A stretch of 64,000 bases of DNA from Halichoerus grypus (GCF_964656455.1 NC_135717.1:144660308-144724307); one strand, 5' to 3'. Shown: positions 1 through 11,530, numbered from the stretch's first letter. The notes: generated by a model not told the origin, from the sequence alone. A program made the numbers and translations.

Positions 1-159
1 GTCTGTTGCTAGTTCCATGTATTGCAAAGTTTCTCCTGGTTAGCCTTTATTTTGCCCTAAGGCTGTTTACTGTTCTATAATGTTAAGTGAAGTTTGCGTA
101 CAAGATCATGAAGGACCCCTAAAGTCTTCTAATACTCCTTTGGATCTTAATTTACAAGT

Positions 160-600
160 TTATGTGTGGACATGTTTTAGTTTGTTTGATAATGGAGTAT
201 CTAGGTAAAACTGTAACTCTGTGTTGAACCTTTTGAGGACCTGCCAGACTATATCAAAGGGGTTACATTATTTTACATTCCTACCAGCAGTGCATGATGG
301 TTCCAACTACTCTCCATCCTCGCCAACACCCTTCATTTCATGTCATTTTGACTGTAGTCATCCTGATGGATGTGAATGAAGTAGTATCTCGTTGTGGTTT
401 CAATTCGTTTTTCCTTGTTGGCTAATGATGTCGAACTTCTTTTCAGGTGCTTATTGTCCACTTGAATTTTTTTGAGAAATGTCTATCAGATTCCTTGTCC
501 ATTATTTAATTGGGGTATTTTTGTCTTTTTGTTACTGAATTGTAAGAGTTCAATTTTTGAATAACTTATTACCACCTATTTCTACTTAAGAGATTCAGTT
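160..600 (-). repeat. Ancient L1 (LINE) 3' region, fragment
   Basis: The plus strand reads as the complement of the L1 ORF2 C-terminal and 3' end: a frame-broken copy of the 'ccaccagcagtgtatgaggg' region near 282-303, then the 'ctaatgatgt' stretch near 422 and 'gagaaatgtctat' near 473. Many substitutions and small gaps mark it as an old mammalian L1M copy, older than the carnivore L1s elsewhere in the window. A Can-SINE follows directly. Edges are approximate; positions 1-159 may continue the same element but are too diverged to call. Confidence 0.65.
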
Positions 601-611
601 TCCCAGATGCA

Positions 612-812
612 TTTTTTTTTTTTTTTTAAAGATTTTATTTATTTATTTGACAGGGAGAGGCAGCCAGAGAGAGAACACAAGCAGGGTAAGTGGGAAAGAG
701 AGAAGCAGGCTTCCTACGGAGCAGGGAGCCCGATGCGGGGCTCGATCCCAGGACCCTGGGATCATGACCTGAGCTGAAGGCAGACGCTTAACGACTGAGC
801 CACCCAGGCGCC
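612..812 (-). mobile_element. Can-SINE (tRNA-Lys-derived), full length
   Basis: Reverse-oriented SINE: poly(T) at 612-627, the complement of the aaataaataaaatctt tail, a GA-rich middle and the tRNA-like head ending 'cacccaggcgcccc'. Flanking direct repeats 'cccagatgcattttt' occur at about 602-616 and 813-827, so L1-type insertion is clear. The head holds the internal Pol III promoter boxes known for this family. The retained CpGs in the head suggest a fairly young copy. Confidence 0.95.
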
Positions 813-828
813 CCCAGATGCATTTTTT

Positions 829-3285
829 AAAGTGAAATTAGTATGGGCAGAAGATACCCTAGTAGTAATAAAACAGTTAATATTATTGTTTCTTGATAAT
901 TTACCATGTATGAAGTAGGAACTAAGGCTTTTATGTACCCTAGCTCATTAAATTAGTACCTTTAATTATCAACCTTACTTAAAGATAAGTTTTATAAATT
1001 CTTTAAAGTTGAATAAAATGAAACTTAAAAATTTTAAGTAAACTGTACAAAATCAGAGTGCTGATAAATGAGAATTTGAACATAAAATCAAACTCATGCT
1101 ATTATGAGTTAGCTTGAACTCTTAAACCTTCCATAATATTTCCTCTAATTTTTAATATAGGTATATATCTGATGTGACTATAATTGGCACGTGGTGGGAA
1201 TTTGGCTGGAGAGAGGTGTGCGGGATGGCTGGGAAGTAAGAGAATCATGTGAGAAACTGCCTCGGTGAGGTGGCACACTTTCTAGACCCCAAAATCTTCA
1301 TTCGCAGGTCCTTCCTCTGATTATGGTTTTCTGATATTTCTTGAAAGCTGCAGGAAATATTTAACGATTAAGCCAAAGCCCCAATAATCCAAGCAATCGT
1401 TTTTATTAGATACTAAATGCCAGTATAGCACAGTTTGCAGCAGTTTGCAAAATAAAATTCTCCTCTGTCACTTATTTTTAAAATTCTAGACAAAATCCTA
1501 TATAAGATTTAAAAATACATTATTAAGAAATAGGTAATGATTTTCAAATGACCTAAAGATTTTGATTATTAAATGTTATATTAGAGATCTTAGACTGTTT
1601 TGCAATACAATATTAATTTACCTGAGAAATTATCCCACGAGGAATAGCAACATGTGTTTCCAACTAAACTTATTACTTTAAAAGCTTGGCGAATGACAAC
1701 TATGAAAAAAAAATATCCCCTTAAAAACCGTAGACTAATTGGCTGAATATAAAGTCTCTCGGGTCAGAAACAACAGCTGTGCATATACATTAAGTCAAAA
1801 TATGAGGCAAGAGGAAAGGATAACAGCAAATAAGTCTGTCATTTTATGTTGAGTGATACAAGAACTCTTAAATGTTTCCTTTCTCTCCTGCATTCTGTAC
1901 ATAGACCTACATGGTCTATGTCCATGAGTAATGACTTGCCATTCAAAAAAAAAGAAAGTTTGTTTGTTTTTTTCCTGTCTGTCACAGTTCTTCCCAGTGT
2001 CTGCTCACATCCTTGGCTCAGTTCAGCCTCACAGGGAGGCAAATCTGGGGAGCAGGTATAATCTCCCTTACCTGGCCTTTGCAGTCTACAGCACCTCCGT
2101 TAAGCTTGTTCTGACTTTGACATCATTTCCACATTTTTTTTTTTGTACTTATGTTTCAATTGCTTGCTTTCTGTTTTATACTGTACGTGCTCAGAAGTAA
2201 GGACCACATCTGTCTTGCTCTTCATTTCAATTGTAACTCCTACTACAGACTAAAAAATTATTTGTTAAATGGACATTTAAATTTGCAAATTCTTTACCTA
2301 CATGTCCCTTGCTTCCTTACCTATACACATTAAAAATTTAATATGATTGGATTGTCAACATTGAAGTCAGATTGGGGGGGGGGGTTATGACTTTTCAGAG
2401 GTAATAAAATATCAAGCATTTTATGTTAAAATAAATCTCTTCTCCTAATAATTATAGGGGATATTTTTTCTAACTAAATCTCAGATCTGTGAATGAGAAT
2501 TAGCTTGTTCAGTTGGTATTGTGTTGCCAGTGTTTAAACTATGAGGATGAAAAACTGTAAATATGTTTACAAATGTGTGTGTATGTGTATCACTTTAGCA
2601 AATACTACATTTACTACTTATACAATGCATATAGTAAAAAGGAAAACTATTTAGGAAGAAGTTTAAAACCTTATAAAAAACAACTAATATCCTAATAAAA
2701 TACATATGTACAACTTGTATATTTCCTTTCCAGTATAAATATTTCAAACACTAAGAAACAAAGATGAGAAAAAAACAGATTTTGGGTAACCAATGCATAT
2801 TAAGGGGAAAAAAAAAAACATCTGCGTCCTAAATAAATTATAAATTTCTTTTGGCCAGAGTAAATTTCCCTGAAACACCATATTGGCATGCGCATATTCA
2901 ATAACAAAAACATAGCAAATAAATATTGACTTGGATAGAAAACAGTTACAGCACTTAATTCTTGACTCTTCTATGGCTTTCTAAAAGGAGTTGAGAATGA
3001 ATTATGAGTTAATTTGGTCATAAATCATCAATATTTCTTCTGATATCCTGTACTGAATAGTGTAAGAAAAAAGATCACTATTTCTTTCAGAGATATGTCA
3101 ATTTAAAACTTTGAAAATTTACAGAGCCCTTCCACATACTGGTAGGTTTCCCAATGTTTTTTAAAAATAAAGTTTTCTACATTGAATCATTTGTGTGTGT
3201 GTTGTATATGTGCATGTGTATAAAAATTGATGCAATGTGTGAGAAATACATTCATATATGAATATTGGTTTGAAGGAGAAAGAAG
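829..3285. other. AT-rich unique sequence, no gene seen
   Basis: No coding frame, RNA gene or clear mobile element. Open frames near 1840-2330 are short and low in complexity. A stretch near 2140-2285 faintly resembles an L2 3' end. A 9-bp inverted repeat (acatagacc/ggtctatgt) lies at 1899-1921. Confidence 0.6.
2374..2384. repeat. Homopolymer G11
   Basis: An uninterrupted run of eleven G in otherwise AT-rich DNA. Poly(G) tracts this long are uncommon and usually length-variable. Confidence 0.9.
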
Positions 3286-3289
3286 CAGA

Positions 3290-3500
3290 ACTATATAGGA
3301 GTTAAGAGTTCATATTAGCTCTGTCTTAGATATTAAATAAAGTATATATTTTGCAACTTATTTTCAGAATTTGTGTAAAACACTAAATTTCTCTACATTT
3401 CTATTCCAGGGTTATTTTAAGTATTAAGTAAAGCAAGGAATGAAAAGTAATTAGCCCAGGACTTGGCTCAGTACTTATCCTCATAGTAGTAGCTGTACTG
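3290..3500 (+). repeat. MIR SINE, decayed
   Basis: The order of motifs follows the MIR consensus in plus orientation: 'ggagttaagagttc' near 3299, the 'ggttattttaagtattaa' equivalent near 3410, and the 'cccaggacttggctcagtac' equivalent of the 3' 'agtgcctggcac' region near 3455. Heavily diverged, so edges are approximate. Confidence 0.5.
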
Positions 3501-4239
3501 ATGTGCCCATTAAAAAAAAATCAAAATTTTATTTCTATTATGCTTTACCTTTGAATTTGTCCTATTAACAGTACATAATATTCTAAAAATAAAGACATTT
3601 TCTGTTTAAGGACAGCAAATGAAGAAGACTTAGTTTCACAACCTGTATTTTTCCAATTGGAAAAAACCTTCATAGATAATCTGAAAGAGCATTCTCTTAT
3701 TAACATTTTTATTTTATAATTTTTTTATCTTTTCTTTTTTTTTATTATGTTAGTCACCATAGAGTACATCATTAGTTTTTGATTGTAGTGTTTCATGATT
3801 CATTGTTTATGTATAACACCCAGTGCTCCATGTAATACGTGCCCTCCTTAATACCTATCACTGGGCCCCCTTCCCTCTGAAACCCTCAGTTTGTCCCGGA
3901 GTCCATAGTCTCTCATGGTTCGTCTCCCTCTCTGATTTCGTTTTTCCCTTCCTTCTCCTAATGTCCTCCATGCTATTCCTTATGTTCCACAAATAAGTGA
4001 AACCATGTGATAATTGACTTTCTCTGCTTGACTTATTTCACTTAGCATAATCTCCTCCAGTCCCACCCATGTTGATGCAAAAGTTGGGTATTCATCCTTT
4101 CTTGTGGCTTAGTAATATTCCATTGTATATATGGACCAAATCTTCTTTATCCATTCATTTGTTGAAGGGCATCTTGGCTCTTTCCACAGTTGGCTATTGC
4201 AGACATTGCTGCTATGAACATTGGGGTGCATATGGCCCT

Positions 4240-4761
4240 TCATTTCACTACATCTGTGCCTTTGGGGTAAATACCCAGGAGTGCAATTGCTGGGTCATAG
4301 GGTAGCTCTATATTTAATTTTTTGAGGAACCTCCACACTGTTTTCCAAAGTGGCTGTACCAACTTGCATTCCCACCAACAATGTAAGAGGGTTCCCCTTT
4401 CTCCACAACCTCTCCAACATTTGTTGCTTCTTGCCTTGTCAATTTTTGCCTTTCTAACTGGTGTAAGGTGGTATCTCCATGTGGTTTTGATTTTAATTTC
4501 CCTGATGGCTAATAATGATGAACATTTTTTCATGTGTCTGTTAGCCATTTGTATGTCTTCTTTGGAGAAGTGTCTGTTCATGTCTTCTGCCCATTTTTGA
4601 CTTGATTATTTGTTTTTTGGATGTTGAGTTTGAGAAGTTCTTTATAGATCTTGGAAATCAGCGCTTTGTCTGTAGGGTCATTTGCAAATATCTTCTCCCA
4701 TTCCCTGGGTTGCCTCTTTGTTTTGTTGACTGTTACCTTTGCTGTGCAGAAGCTTTTTATC
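4240..4761 (-). pseudogene. L1 ORF2 C-terminal fragment (3' half of inverted L1)
   Basis: The minus-strand frame 4240-4581 contains typical LINE-1 ORF2p C-terminal features: [20 protein letters not shown], then the cysteine/tryptophan motif [20 protein letters not shown], and the stretch ending LLGIYPKG. Upstream sequence to 4761 belongs to the same ORF but in a shifted frame, and the frame hits a stop at 4240 before the normal end. It is a remnant of reverse transcriptase/endonuclease protein, not a host gene. Confidence 0.9.
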
Positions 4762-5569
4762 TTTCCTATACACTAACAATGTAACTGTAGAAAGAGAAAT
4801 TAGGGGATCGATTCTATTTACAATAGCATCAAAACACATAAGATACCTTGGAATAAACCTAACCAAAGAGGTGAAGGATCTATACTCTAGGAACTACAGA
4901 ACACTTATGAAAGAAATTGAAGAAGACACAAAAAGATGGAAAAACATTCCACGCTCATGGATCAGAAGAATAAACATTGTTAAAATGGCTGTGCTGCCCA
5001 GAGCAATCTACACCTCAATGCCATCCAGATCAAAATACCAGTGCCATTTTTCAAAATGCTGGAACAAACAATCCTAAAATTTGTATGGAACCAGAAAAGA
5101 CCCCGAATCACCAAGGAAATTTTGAAAAAGAAAAACAAAGCTGGGGGGCATCACGTTGCCTGATTTCAAGCTATATTACAAAGCCGTGATCACCAAGATA
5201 GGATGGTACTGGGACAAAAACAGACACATAGACCAATGGAACAGAATAGAGAGCCCAGATATGGACCCTCAACTCTATGATCAAATAATCTTCAACAAAG
5301 CAGGAAAAAGTATGCAATGGAAAAAAGACAGTCTCTTCAATAAATGGTACTGGGAAAATTGGACAGCTATATACAGAAGAATGAAACTCGACCATTCTCT
5401 TACACCATACACAAAGATAAACTTAAAATGGATGAAAGACCTCAATGTGAGACAGGAATCCATCAATATCCTAGTGGAGAACATAGGCAATAACCTCTTC
5501 GATATCGGCCACAGCAACTTCTTTCAAGACACGTCTCCAAAGGCAAGGGAAACAAAAATGAAAATGAAC
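4762..5569 (+). pseudogene. L1 ORF2 fragment (inverted 5' half)
   Basis: Plus-strand frames carry ORF2p sequence downstream of the reverse transcriptase core: [35 protein letters not shown] near 4940-5010, then [18 protein letters not shown] and [20 protein letters not shown] near 5195-5390, and [18 protein letters not shown] near 5440-5495. The reading changes frame near 5030 and again near 5150, so at least two indels break it. It stops at 5569 against the right TSD. Confidence 0.9.
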
Positions 5570-5589
5570 TTTTATTTTATAATTTTTAA

Positions 5590-6490
5590 ACAAGTATTGC
5601 CCTAAAAGACTTCAGAGTATCTTAAAGTAGAGTGCACATTTTAAAGTGTCTGATCATTTGCTCAGTACCTAATTTATTCTACAGAAGACATTTGGCATAT
5701 GAAATTACAGAAAAATAGAATAGATATAAAAATCTTGTTGTAAATGGAACCATTAAACAGTGCTTGCTTTGTCACATTTCGTTGTGACTGGTTAGAGATG
5801 TGACATCAGGTAATACATTTCAGAGTGATGAGACAAGGAAATTAGATACTGAATGCTTTGTAGTTCTCTCAATATATAAAACTTTTAAATCTCATTTAAG
5901 GAACAACACATCCTAAAAGTGCAACCAACCAAAGCTTCTCAAATTGACAATAACCAGAAAAATTGATTTTTTTCTTTAAGAAAAGAAGTACTTTGTTCAC
6001 TAGGATCTGAATCACTACAGAAAGCCTTTGTTAGAATTACTGCCAAGCATGACCTATGTATTTATCGAAGATTGCATAATTTACATTACTGTATTTAAAA
6101 ATTTAATTGAAGTAATTAATTATGTGTATGTATTTATAATAAAGTCTTTTAAAGTGTTCAATATCAGACCCAATGAGTTGCTGTGTGTGCGATGTGATAT
6201 TTTAATTTTTTTGAGATAGAAGTATACTTTTACTTCACTCATTTTTAGAATTGAATTTTATGGATCCCAAAGTAAGCATAAGGATACTGTCCTATGGATA
6301 ACAAATACTGAATTACTGATGAATTGGTGGTATTTTTGGGAGTTTATATCTCAGTAGCATCAGGATATTCAGAGCTAGTAAAGATAGAAATACTTTCAAA
6401 AGAGAGTTATAATTATAACTGAAACACAAAGAACTTAGGTGGACAAGTTCAATCAGCTCTGTTTCCTAAGGAGAATAATTAAAACAAACA
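5590..6490. other. AT-rich unique sequence, nothing recognised
   Basis: No repeat family, coding frame or RNA gene recognised. A 63-codon open frame near 6028 has no features. Confidence 0.6.
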
Positions 6491-6493
6491 AAC

Positions 6494-6712
6494 TGGGGCA
6501 CTTAGATGGCTCAGTCGGTGAAGCATCCAGCTCTTGATTTCAGCTCAGGTCATGATCTCAGGGTCATAAGAAGGAGGCCCGCGTTAGGCTCCATGCTAAG
6601 TGTGTATCCTGCTTAAGATTCTCTGTCTCTCTTCCTCTGCTGCTCCCCCCGCTCTCTCTCTCTCTCTCTCTCAGAAATTAAAATAAAATAAAATAATTTT
6701 AAAAGGGCAGAT
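6494..6712 (+). mobile_element. Can-SINE, older diverged copy
   Basis: Plus-oriented head 'ggggcacttagatggctcag', the 'caggtcatgatctcagggtc' core, then a (CT)n run at about 6650-6672 and an A-rich tail with repeated 'aaaat'. The core has lost most CpGs and contains an extra 'agaaggaggccc' segment, so it is older than the CpG-rich copies to the right. No convincing TSD seen. Confidence 0.88.
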
Positions 6713-6829
6713 AAAATTTTAAGTAATTATTCTCTATTTGCCAATTTGTATACTTTATGAAATAATTCCTAAAATTAATAAATTGAAATTTTAGACTAGT
6801 ATTCTGAAATTTAAAACATGCGAATATCT

Positions 6830-8370
6830 ATGCAATGTGTATTCATTGAGTACCTTTCAGTTAAAGACCTTATGTTAGATGAAGTGAGGGATTAAAAATA
6901 TGTCCTGAGAGTTTATTCCTTCACTAATGAAGCTGGCAATCTTGTGTAGGGGCAAGAAGGTGGGCAACTGATATAAGACATTCACTTTATACTTTTTGGA
7001 AAAAATTTTTTGTATTTTTCACAGAGGAGAGACATTAATTCTATTCAAATTGAGCAATATATATTTTTTAAAGAGATAGGATTTAAACTGAGCCTCACTA
7101 GCACATGTATGATTTTAGCTGGCAAGTGTTTGAAAATAGTCTGAATTTAGAAAGTAAGATATAAAAATCATGGATGACAAAATATATAGGATATGTTCAA
7201 GAGACAGACAAGTCCCATCTATCAAGCTATCTATGACAGCTTGGTTTCAGGGAAGAGGACTGGGGATTTATAAGGTACACTGCACCAGAGAGGCAAGCAT
7301 GAGTCTAATCATGGAATGCCATATATGAACCTCATTCTTTGAGAAGAGGAGAGTCAATGCAGATTGTTTACAATGGAAGGGCCATGACCAGAGGGGTCAT
7401 ATCTGGAAGAATGCAGTCCAGGGTAGTTAGTGTTCCAAGGGAAATGGCAACAATACTCTGAGCTACTGTATGTTGAGAGGAACAATGAATGAAGATATTT
7501 CTGAATTAGAATATTCATTGACTGTTTAAAAAAAGTATTTAATGCCAAATACATGCCATGCCTTGTCCTAGGACCTAGTAACAGAGAGATTTTCAAAGAA
7601 AAAAGAAGTTTCCTACTCTTGGGGATCTTGTGTTTTAAATGGTACTGGTCAGGGAAAGGTTCTCTAGGAAGATGACATTGGAGATGGAATGTGATGGTAA
7701 ATAAGCAGCCAGCTAAAAAAAAAAAAAAAAAAAAAAATAAGCAGCCAGCTATGCAACAATAAAAGGAAAGAGCATTCCAGATAGAGGATACCATTACTAA
7801 AGCCTTATTGAGGAAGAAATGCAGAAGCTTGGTGCTTTCAAAGGACAGAAAGAAGCTTTCTATGCTTGCAGCTTGAATGGCAAGGGATAGAATGGTAAAA
7901 GAAAGTGAAACAAGGTAGAGTAGAAGTTTGTAAGCCACCATAAAAAATTCTGGTCCATTTTTAGTTGGAATTGGTGGACATTAAGTAGGAAAGAGATAGA
8001 TTTTAGTTAGTGTATATAAAATCTTAGTCAAGTCTTATCAAAAATGGATCATATGAGGTGGAATGAATAGCAGATGATGTCTCCAGTGTTTTGAGGCTGT
8101 CTGACCTGGATTGTGAATCCATTATGAAAAAAGAAGAAGGAAGAAAAACTTGGGAATGAAAATGCTGATTTTTTTTGTATGTGTAGGAGTGTAAAATTGT
8201 AACATTATAGATGCCTGGACTGGAAAATGTCACAGAGGACAAGGGCTGTGCTGACAAATACTGTATAGAAGTCAAGAGCGATAAAGACAGAGAAGATGCA
8301 AATTGATTTACCAATTACAAGGTCATTGTAAATAATCCAGACAGCAGTTTGCCAGAGTGATGAGAAGCCC
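6830..8370 (-). repeat. L2 (LINE2) remnant block, discontinuous
   Basis: Several stretches follow the L2 3' region read in antisense: 'attcattgagtacctttcag' near 6841, 'catgccttgtcctagg' near 7556, 'agagcattccagatagagga' near 7768, 'aagccaccataaaaaattct' near 7931. The pieces are diverged by substitutions and gaps; some gaps may be unrelated DNA. A 195-codon minus-strand open frame at 7354-7941 falls entirely inside this block and a poly(A) tract, and is not a gene. Confidence 0.6.
7715..7750 (+). mobile_element. Poly(A)-only retro-insertion with target-site duplication
   Basis: A pure A tract (7715-7737 including shared bases) sits between two identical copies of 'aaataagcagccagct' (7699-7714 and 7735-7750). 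Nothing but A was added apart from the 16-bp duplication. This fits L1-machinery insertion truncated within the poly(A) tail. The host DNA here is old L2 sequence. Confidence 0.8.
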
Positions 8371-8382
8371 CATTATTAAGGT

Positions 8383-8419
8383 TGAGAGTGCTGAATCCTA
8401 ACCACTAGACCACCAGGGA
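8383..8419 (-). pseudogene. tRNA-Glu (CTC) 5'-half retropseudogene with TSD
   Basis: On the minus strand, bases 8419 down to 8383 read as the first 37 nt of tRNA-Glu-CTC: acceptor 'tccctgg', D-arm 'tggtctagtggttagga', then 'ttcagcactctca' through the anticodon ctc. Two differences from the usual gene are G-to-A at CpG positions, typical decay. The 3' half of the tRNA is absent and there is no A-tail. The fragment lies between identical copies of 'cattattaaggttga' (8371-8385 and 8425-8439); 5 extra nt precede tRNA position 1. This is a tailless tRNA retropseudogene, not a functional tRNA gene. Confidence 0.85.
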
Positions 8420-8814
8420 GGCTACATTATTAAGGTTGAAATATTTTTAATTTAGCAACTTGCTCTGCATATTGGTCTGATTTTGTTTGATTGCTTAATA
8501 ATGACAAGGAGTGAAAAATACTTAAAATATGGAAAGTAGTTTAATAGATACAAATTTGATTTATATGGTTTAATTTTATTTTTTAATATGCAGAGGTTCA
8601 TTTAAGGACACTATTATAATTTAGTGGGGAAATGAAGTGAATGAAAATAACCCAAACTATAGCTTTAAATACTGTTTCTAAGCCTTTGTTTCATACCGTA
8701 TAAAACAAAGGCAGTTGAGCTCAATTTAAAAAGGCAAACTTCTGGTCTAAAACGCTATGCTAAACATTCCGAAGACCTTTTTAGAGCTCACATGACAGAA
8801 ATAATAGAATTACC

Positions 8815-9010
8815 TATGACTCTAAAGCTCTTTTTGGTGTATTGGCTCATTTGATCTCCATGACGACTTTATGTGTTTTTATCCGCAAAGTTGAGCAAAT
8901 TGAATCTTAATGAGAGTGAGTTGAATTTTATGGTTTGACTATACTAGAATTAAAATATTGGCTCTGGTTTTCTGATACTTAAATCAGAGCTCTTGCCAAT
9001 AAGCAGTGTC
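8815..9010 (-). repeat. MIR SINE, decayed
   Basis: Reads as MIR in antisense: 'ctcatttgatctccatgacg' near 8847 matches the 'ctcatttaatcctcacaac' region, followed by the 'gagcaaattgaatcttaatg' and 'gagctcttgccaataa' equivalents. Strongly diverged. Confidence 0.5.
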
Positions 9011-9339
9011 CAAATAGTCCAAGAAAGCTTGTAATAACCCAGTGAATTTATGATTTTTCCTGCCATGGTTTCTAGAAAGTTCAGAGATCGGTCTTCCAAT
9101 TATATGGGGTCTTTTTAATCCAGTTCTATATTATTTTAGTACATTGTAATTTTGCATTGCTTTATCACTATATATCTAGGCATTCTTACTTGTCATTCTT
9201 TGATAAGAAAGTTTATATTATATTTGAAACCAGACAGCACGATTACAAAGGATGAATAAATGGATGAATGAAAGTATAAAATAATTCCTTGACTTTTTTG
9301 CATATATTTGAAAAGATACTTATTCAGCTTAGATTTGCA

Positions 9340-9440
9340 TTTTAGTAGCATATTTGAATACAATTTATTGAGTAAATATTCACTGAATGCCTATTAAACA
9401 TATTAATGTTTATAGAAGATTTTAAAGAACAGTGTAGTGT
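9340..9440 (-). repeat. L2 3'-end fragment (tentative)
   Basis: 'caatttattgagtaaatatt' and 'cactgaatgcctattaaaca' resemble the antisense L2 3' terminus (ttcaacaaatatttattgag...). Short and diverged. Confidence 0.4.
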
Positions 9441-9779
9441 ACAATATGAGCAGAGGGTTGTTGCCAAGGAAAAGTCATTCATCAAGAGATCTCACAATAT
9501 GATTTTTACCTAAGTAACTTCACCTTAATCCAATGAGTAAACATCTAAGTTTTAGAATTAGAATCATGACTTTTATGCCCAGTAACAATAGCTCCTTCTG
9601 TCCAGGGTGAATGCACATAATAGCCACGTTTAAACTTAGCATATTTTATATAAACTAGAATTGCAGTGTATTAATTTAAAATAAAAATTATTTGCTGAAG
9701 GAAATATATTTGTATCATCTGTCAAATGCTTCTTATTACAAAACAGCATGGGAAAGCCAAATTATAATCAGAAATTTGG

Positions 9780-10160
9780 TGATTTTTTTTGATGAGTAAG
9801 AATAAGACCCTCAAGGAGTAAAAATATTCCCTGTGAAATAGACAATATAAATAAAGTTAAAAGGCACATGGTAGATTGAAAAAAAATATTTTCCTAGTAT
9901 GTAACATACAATGGATTGATACAGGGACAATATAAAGCATTCTCACAAATCAAAAAGAAGGCAAAACTAATAGAATTAAAGGAAACAGATAATTTCAGAA
10001 TAATAATTTAGAAGAATGTGCTGAAGATATATAAAGAACCAATAGATTAGTAAATATATGAAAGTCTACTCAATCTCATTGTAAATCAAAATTAAAATAG
10101 ATATGATTGCTTGCATCACAGTGGCAAAGTGAGGAACTAAAACATTTTTACAATCCTACT
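9780..10160 (+). repeat. Ancient L1 ORF2-derived fragment
   Basis: Plus-strand order matches the L1 ORF2 C-terminal region at low identity: 'aagaaccaatagattagtaa' near 10037, 'caatctcattgtaaatcaaa' near 10071, 'tgcatcacagtggcaaagtg' near 10113. No open frame survives. Confidence 0.5.
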
Positions 10161-11418
10161 GTTGGTTAAAGTCCTTTATTTTTATAAGATGGCTTTGTGA
10201 ACTATTTCGACAAGTCTGCCACATTCTTTAGGCTAAGAAGTATTTCTACTAGACTAGATTTGGAAATCCCTTGCCTCAGTTACAGTCCTCATATATACCA
10301 GCAGGAACAGTACACTCAGTGGATTAACATATTTTAATTGATGCTACTATTTTATTCACTCTTGTTCTCGTAGGTATCCATGGTCTGTGTGTCATTCCTG
10401 TTGTTTAAAGTGACTTTTATATAGTTCTGCTATGATTAATTATGGAATGACTTTATAGTATTGGTCAAAGATCAACCTCATTTTTCTTATTTTCAAATTA
10501 TTAGAGAGCATGTCTGTTTCCACCTATGAAAATTAATGTATATTTAAATGTAATATTAGAATTTTTACATTTTCTAAAAGTCCTATACTTTTTTATATGT
10601 ATAAAAAGTAAGTAATACATAGGCAAAACAAAGAAGACAAACCTCATATCCCACATAGACTCTAATTCCAGTTATTTAGAAATCATTTATCCATTTTATT
10701 AATAAGATTAAAGTATAATTTTATTCTACTACCTTTCCTGATACATTTTTTCTGTATTTGACATCAGTTATTAGAATTCATTTAGATAATTTTAACTTTT
10801 AAAGTGAAAAAAATTACTTCTAATCTGCTTAGGCAAATGATAATGCACCTGCTGTTTAAAATACTCAGTGTTAAAGAATATTGTTTAAATTGTAGTGACA
10901 TGTCTGTTTTACCAATAAAATGCTTTAAATTTAGATTTATTCAAAACAAAATCAGAAATGGAATCACTAAACTGATTACTATTTAACATTTTGGCATGCT
11001 TTTTCAATCTTTCCACACCTCTTATCACAGAGCATAACTGAACATATGGCTTTGTAGGATTCTCTGAAGACTGCAGAAGGAAGTGATTTTTTTTTTTTTA
11101 AAGACATTGATTCTAGTGTGTGTTGAGCTTGTATGTCTGTGTGTATATGTGAGTGCCAGAGTATGCTGCACAATATGAAGCTGAGGGTTTCTGCCAAAGG
11201 AAAGCATGTGGCTATTCATCACAGGGGCAATCATTTACAGAATGCTCTTTCCCCTTTCCACAATTAAGTTGCCAAATGTAGAAAAGTTAACTGAATAGCC
11301 TGTTTAACTGAAAGGCTACTTATACAATGACTACATGAGTACAACTGTGCAAAGAATATATATACACACAAACATATGAAGAACTTATGCTCTCAAGAAA
11401 TAGTTTGTTTTAAATGTA
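10161..11418. other. AT-rich unique sequence, nothing recognised
   Basis: No gene or certain repeat. T- and TG-rich patches near 11087-11150 only. Confidence 0.55.
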
Positions 11419-11433
11419 CATAGTTTTTATTTT

Positions 11434-11515
11434 TTAATTTTTTTGAAATTTTTAAAAAATTTTATTATGTTATGTTAGTCACCATACATTACACCATTAG
11501 TTTTTGATGTAGTGT
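11434..11515 (-). mobile_element. Carnivore L1, extreme 5' truncation (about 80 bp)
   Basis: Only the L1 3' terminus is present, in minus orientation: 'gttagtcaccatacattaca' and 'gtttttgatgtagtgt', also found at the ends of the L1s at 3726 and 18088. It is bounded by 'catagtttttatttt' at 11419-11433 and 11516-11530. The A-rich tail region is 11434-11464. It is a dead-on-arrival insertion. Confidence 0.9.
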
Positions 11516-11530
11516 CATAGTTTTTATTTT

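Larger units (their letters stand above)
3726..5569 (-). mobile_element. Carnivore L1 copy, 5'-truncated and 5'-inverted (twin priming)
   Basis: One insertion in two oppositely oriented halves. From 3726 to about 4761 the minus strand carries the L1 3' end: A-rich tail, 3' UTR and the ORF2 C-terminal region. From about 4762 to 5569 the plus strand carries the neighbouring upstream part of ORF2. The whole is bounded by the direct repeat 'ttttattttataattttt' at about 3707-3724 and 5570-5587. Compared with the L1 at 18088-19633, the two halves are almost contiguous in ORF2; about 16 nt are missing at the inversion. This is the known structure made when a second primer invades the L1 RNA during reverse transcription. 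Frameshifts and stops show it is dead. Confidence 0.93.

Noticed and set aside
5156..5605. 149-codon plus-strand frame
   Set aside because: It is the inverted ORF2 segment of the twin-primed L1 and runs out into flanking DNA.
7354..7941. 195-codon open frame on the minus strand, the longest in the window
   Set aside because: It lies inside decayed L2 sequence and includes the poly(A) insertion read as poly-phenylalanine. No domain or splice context.
8383..8419. Functional tRNA-Glu gene
   Set aside because: Only the 5' half is present; the T-arm, 3' acceptor strand and terminator are absent.
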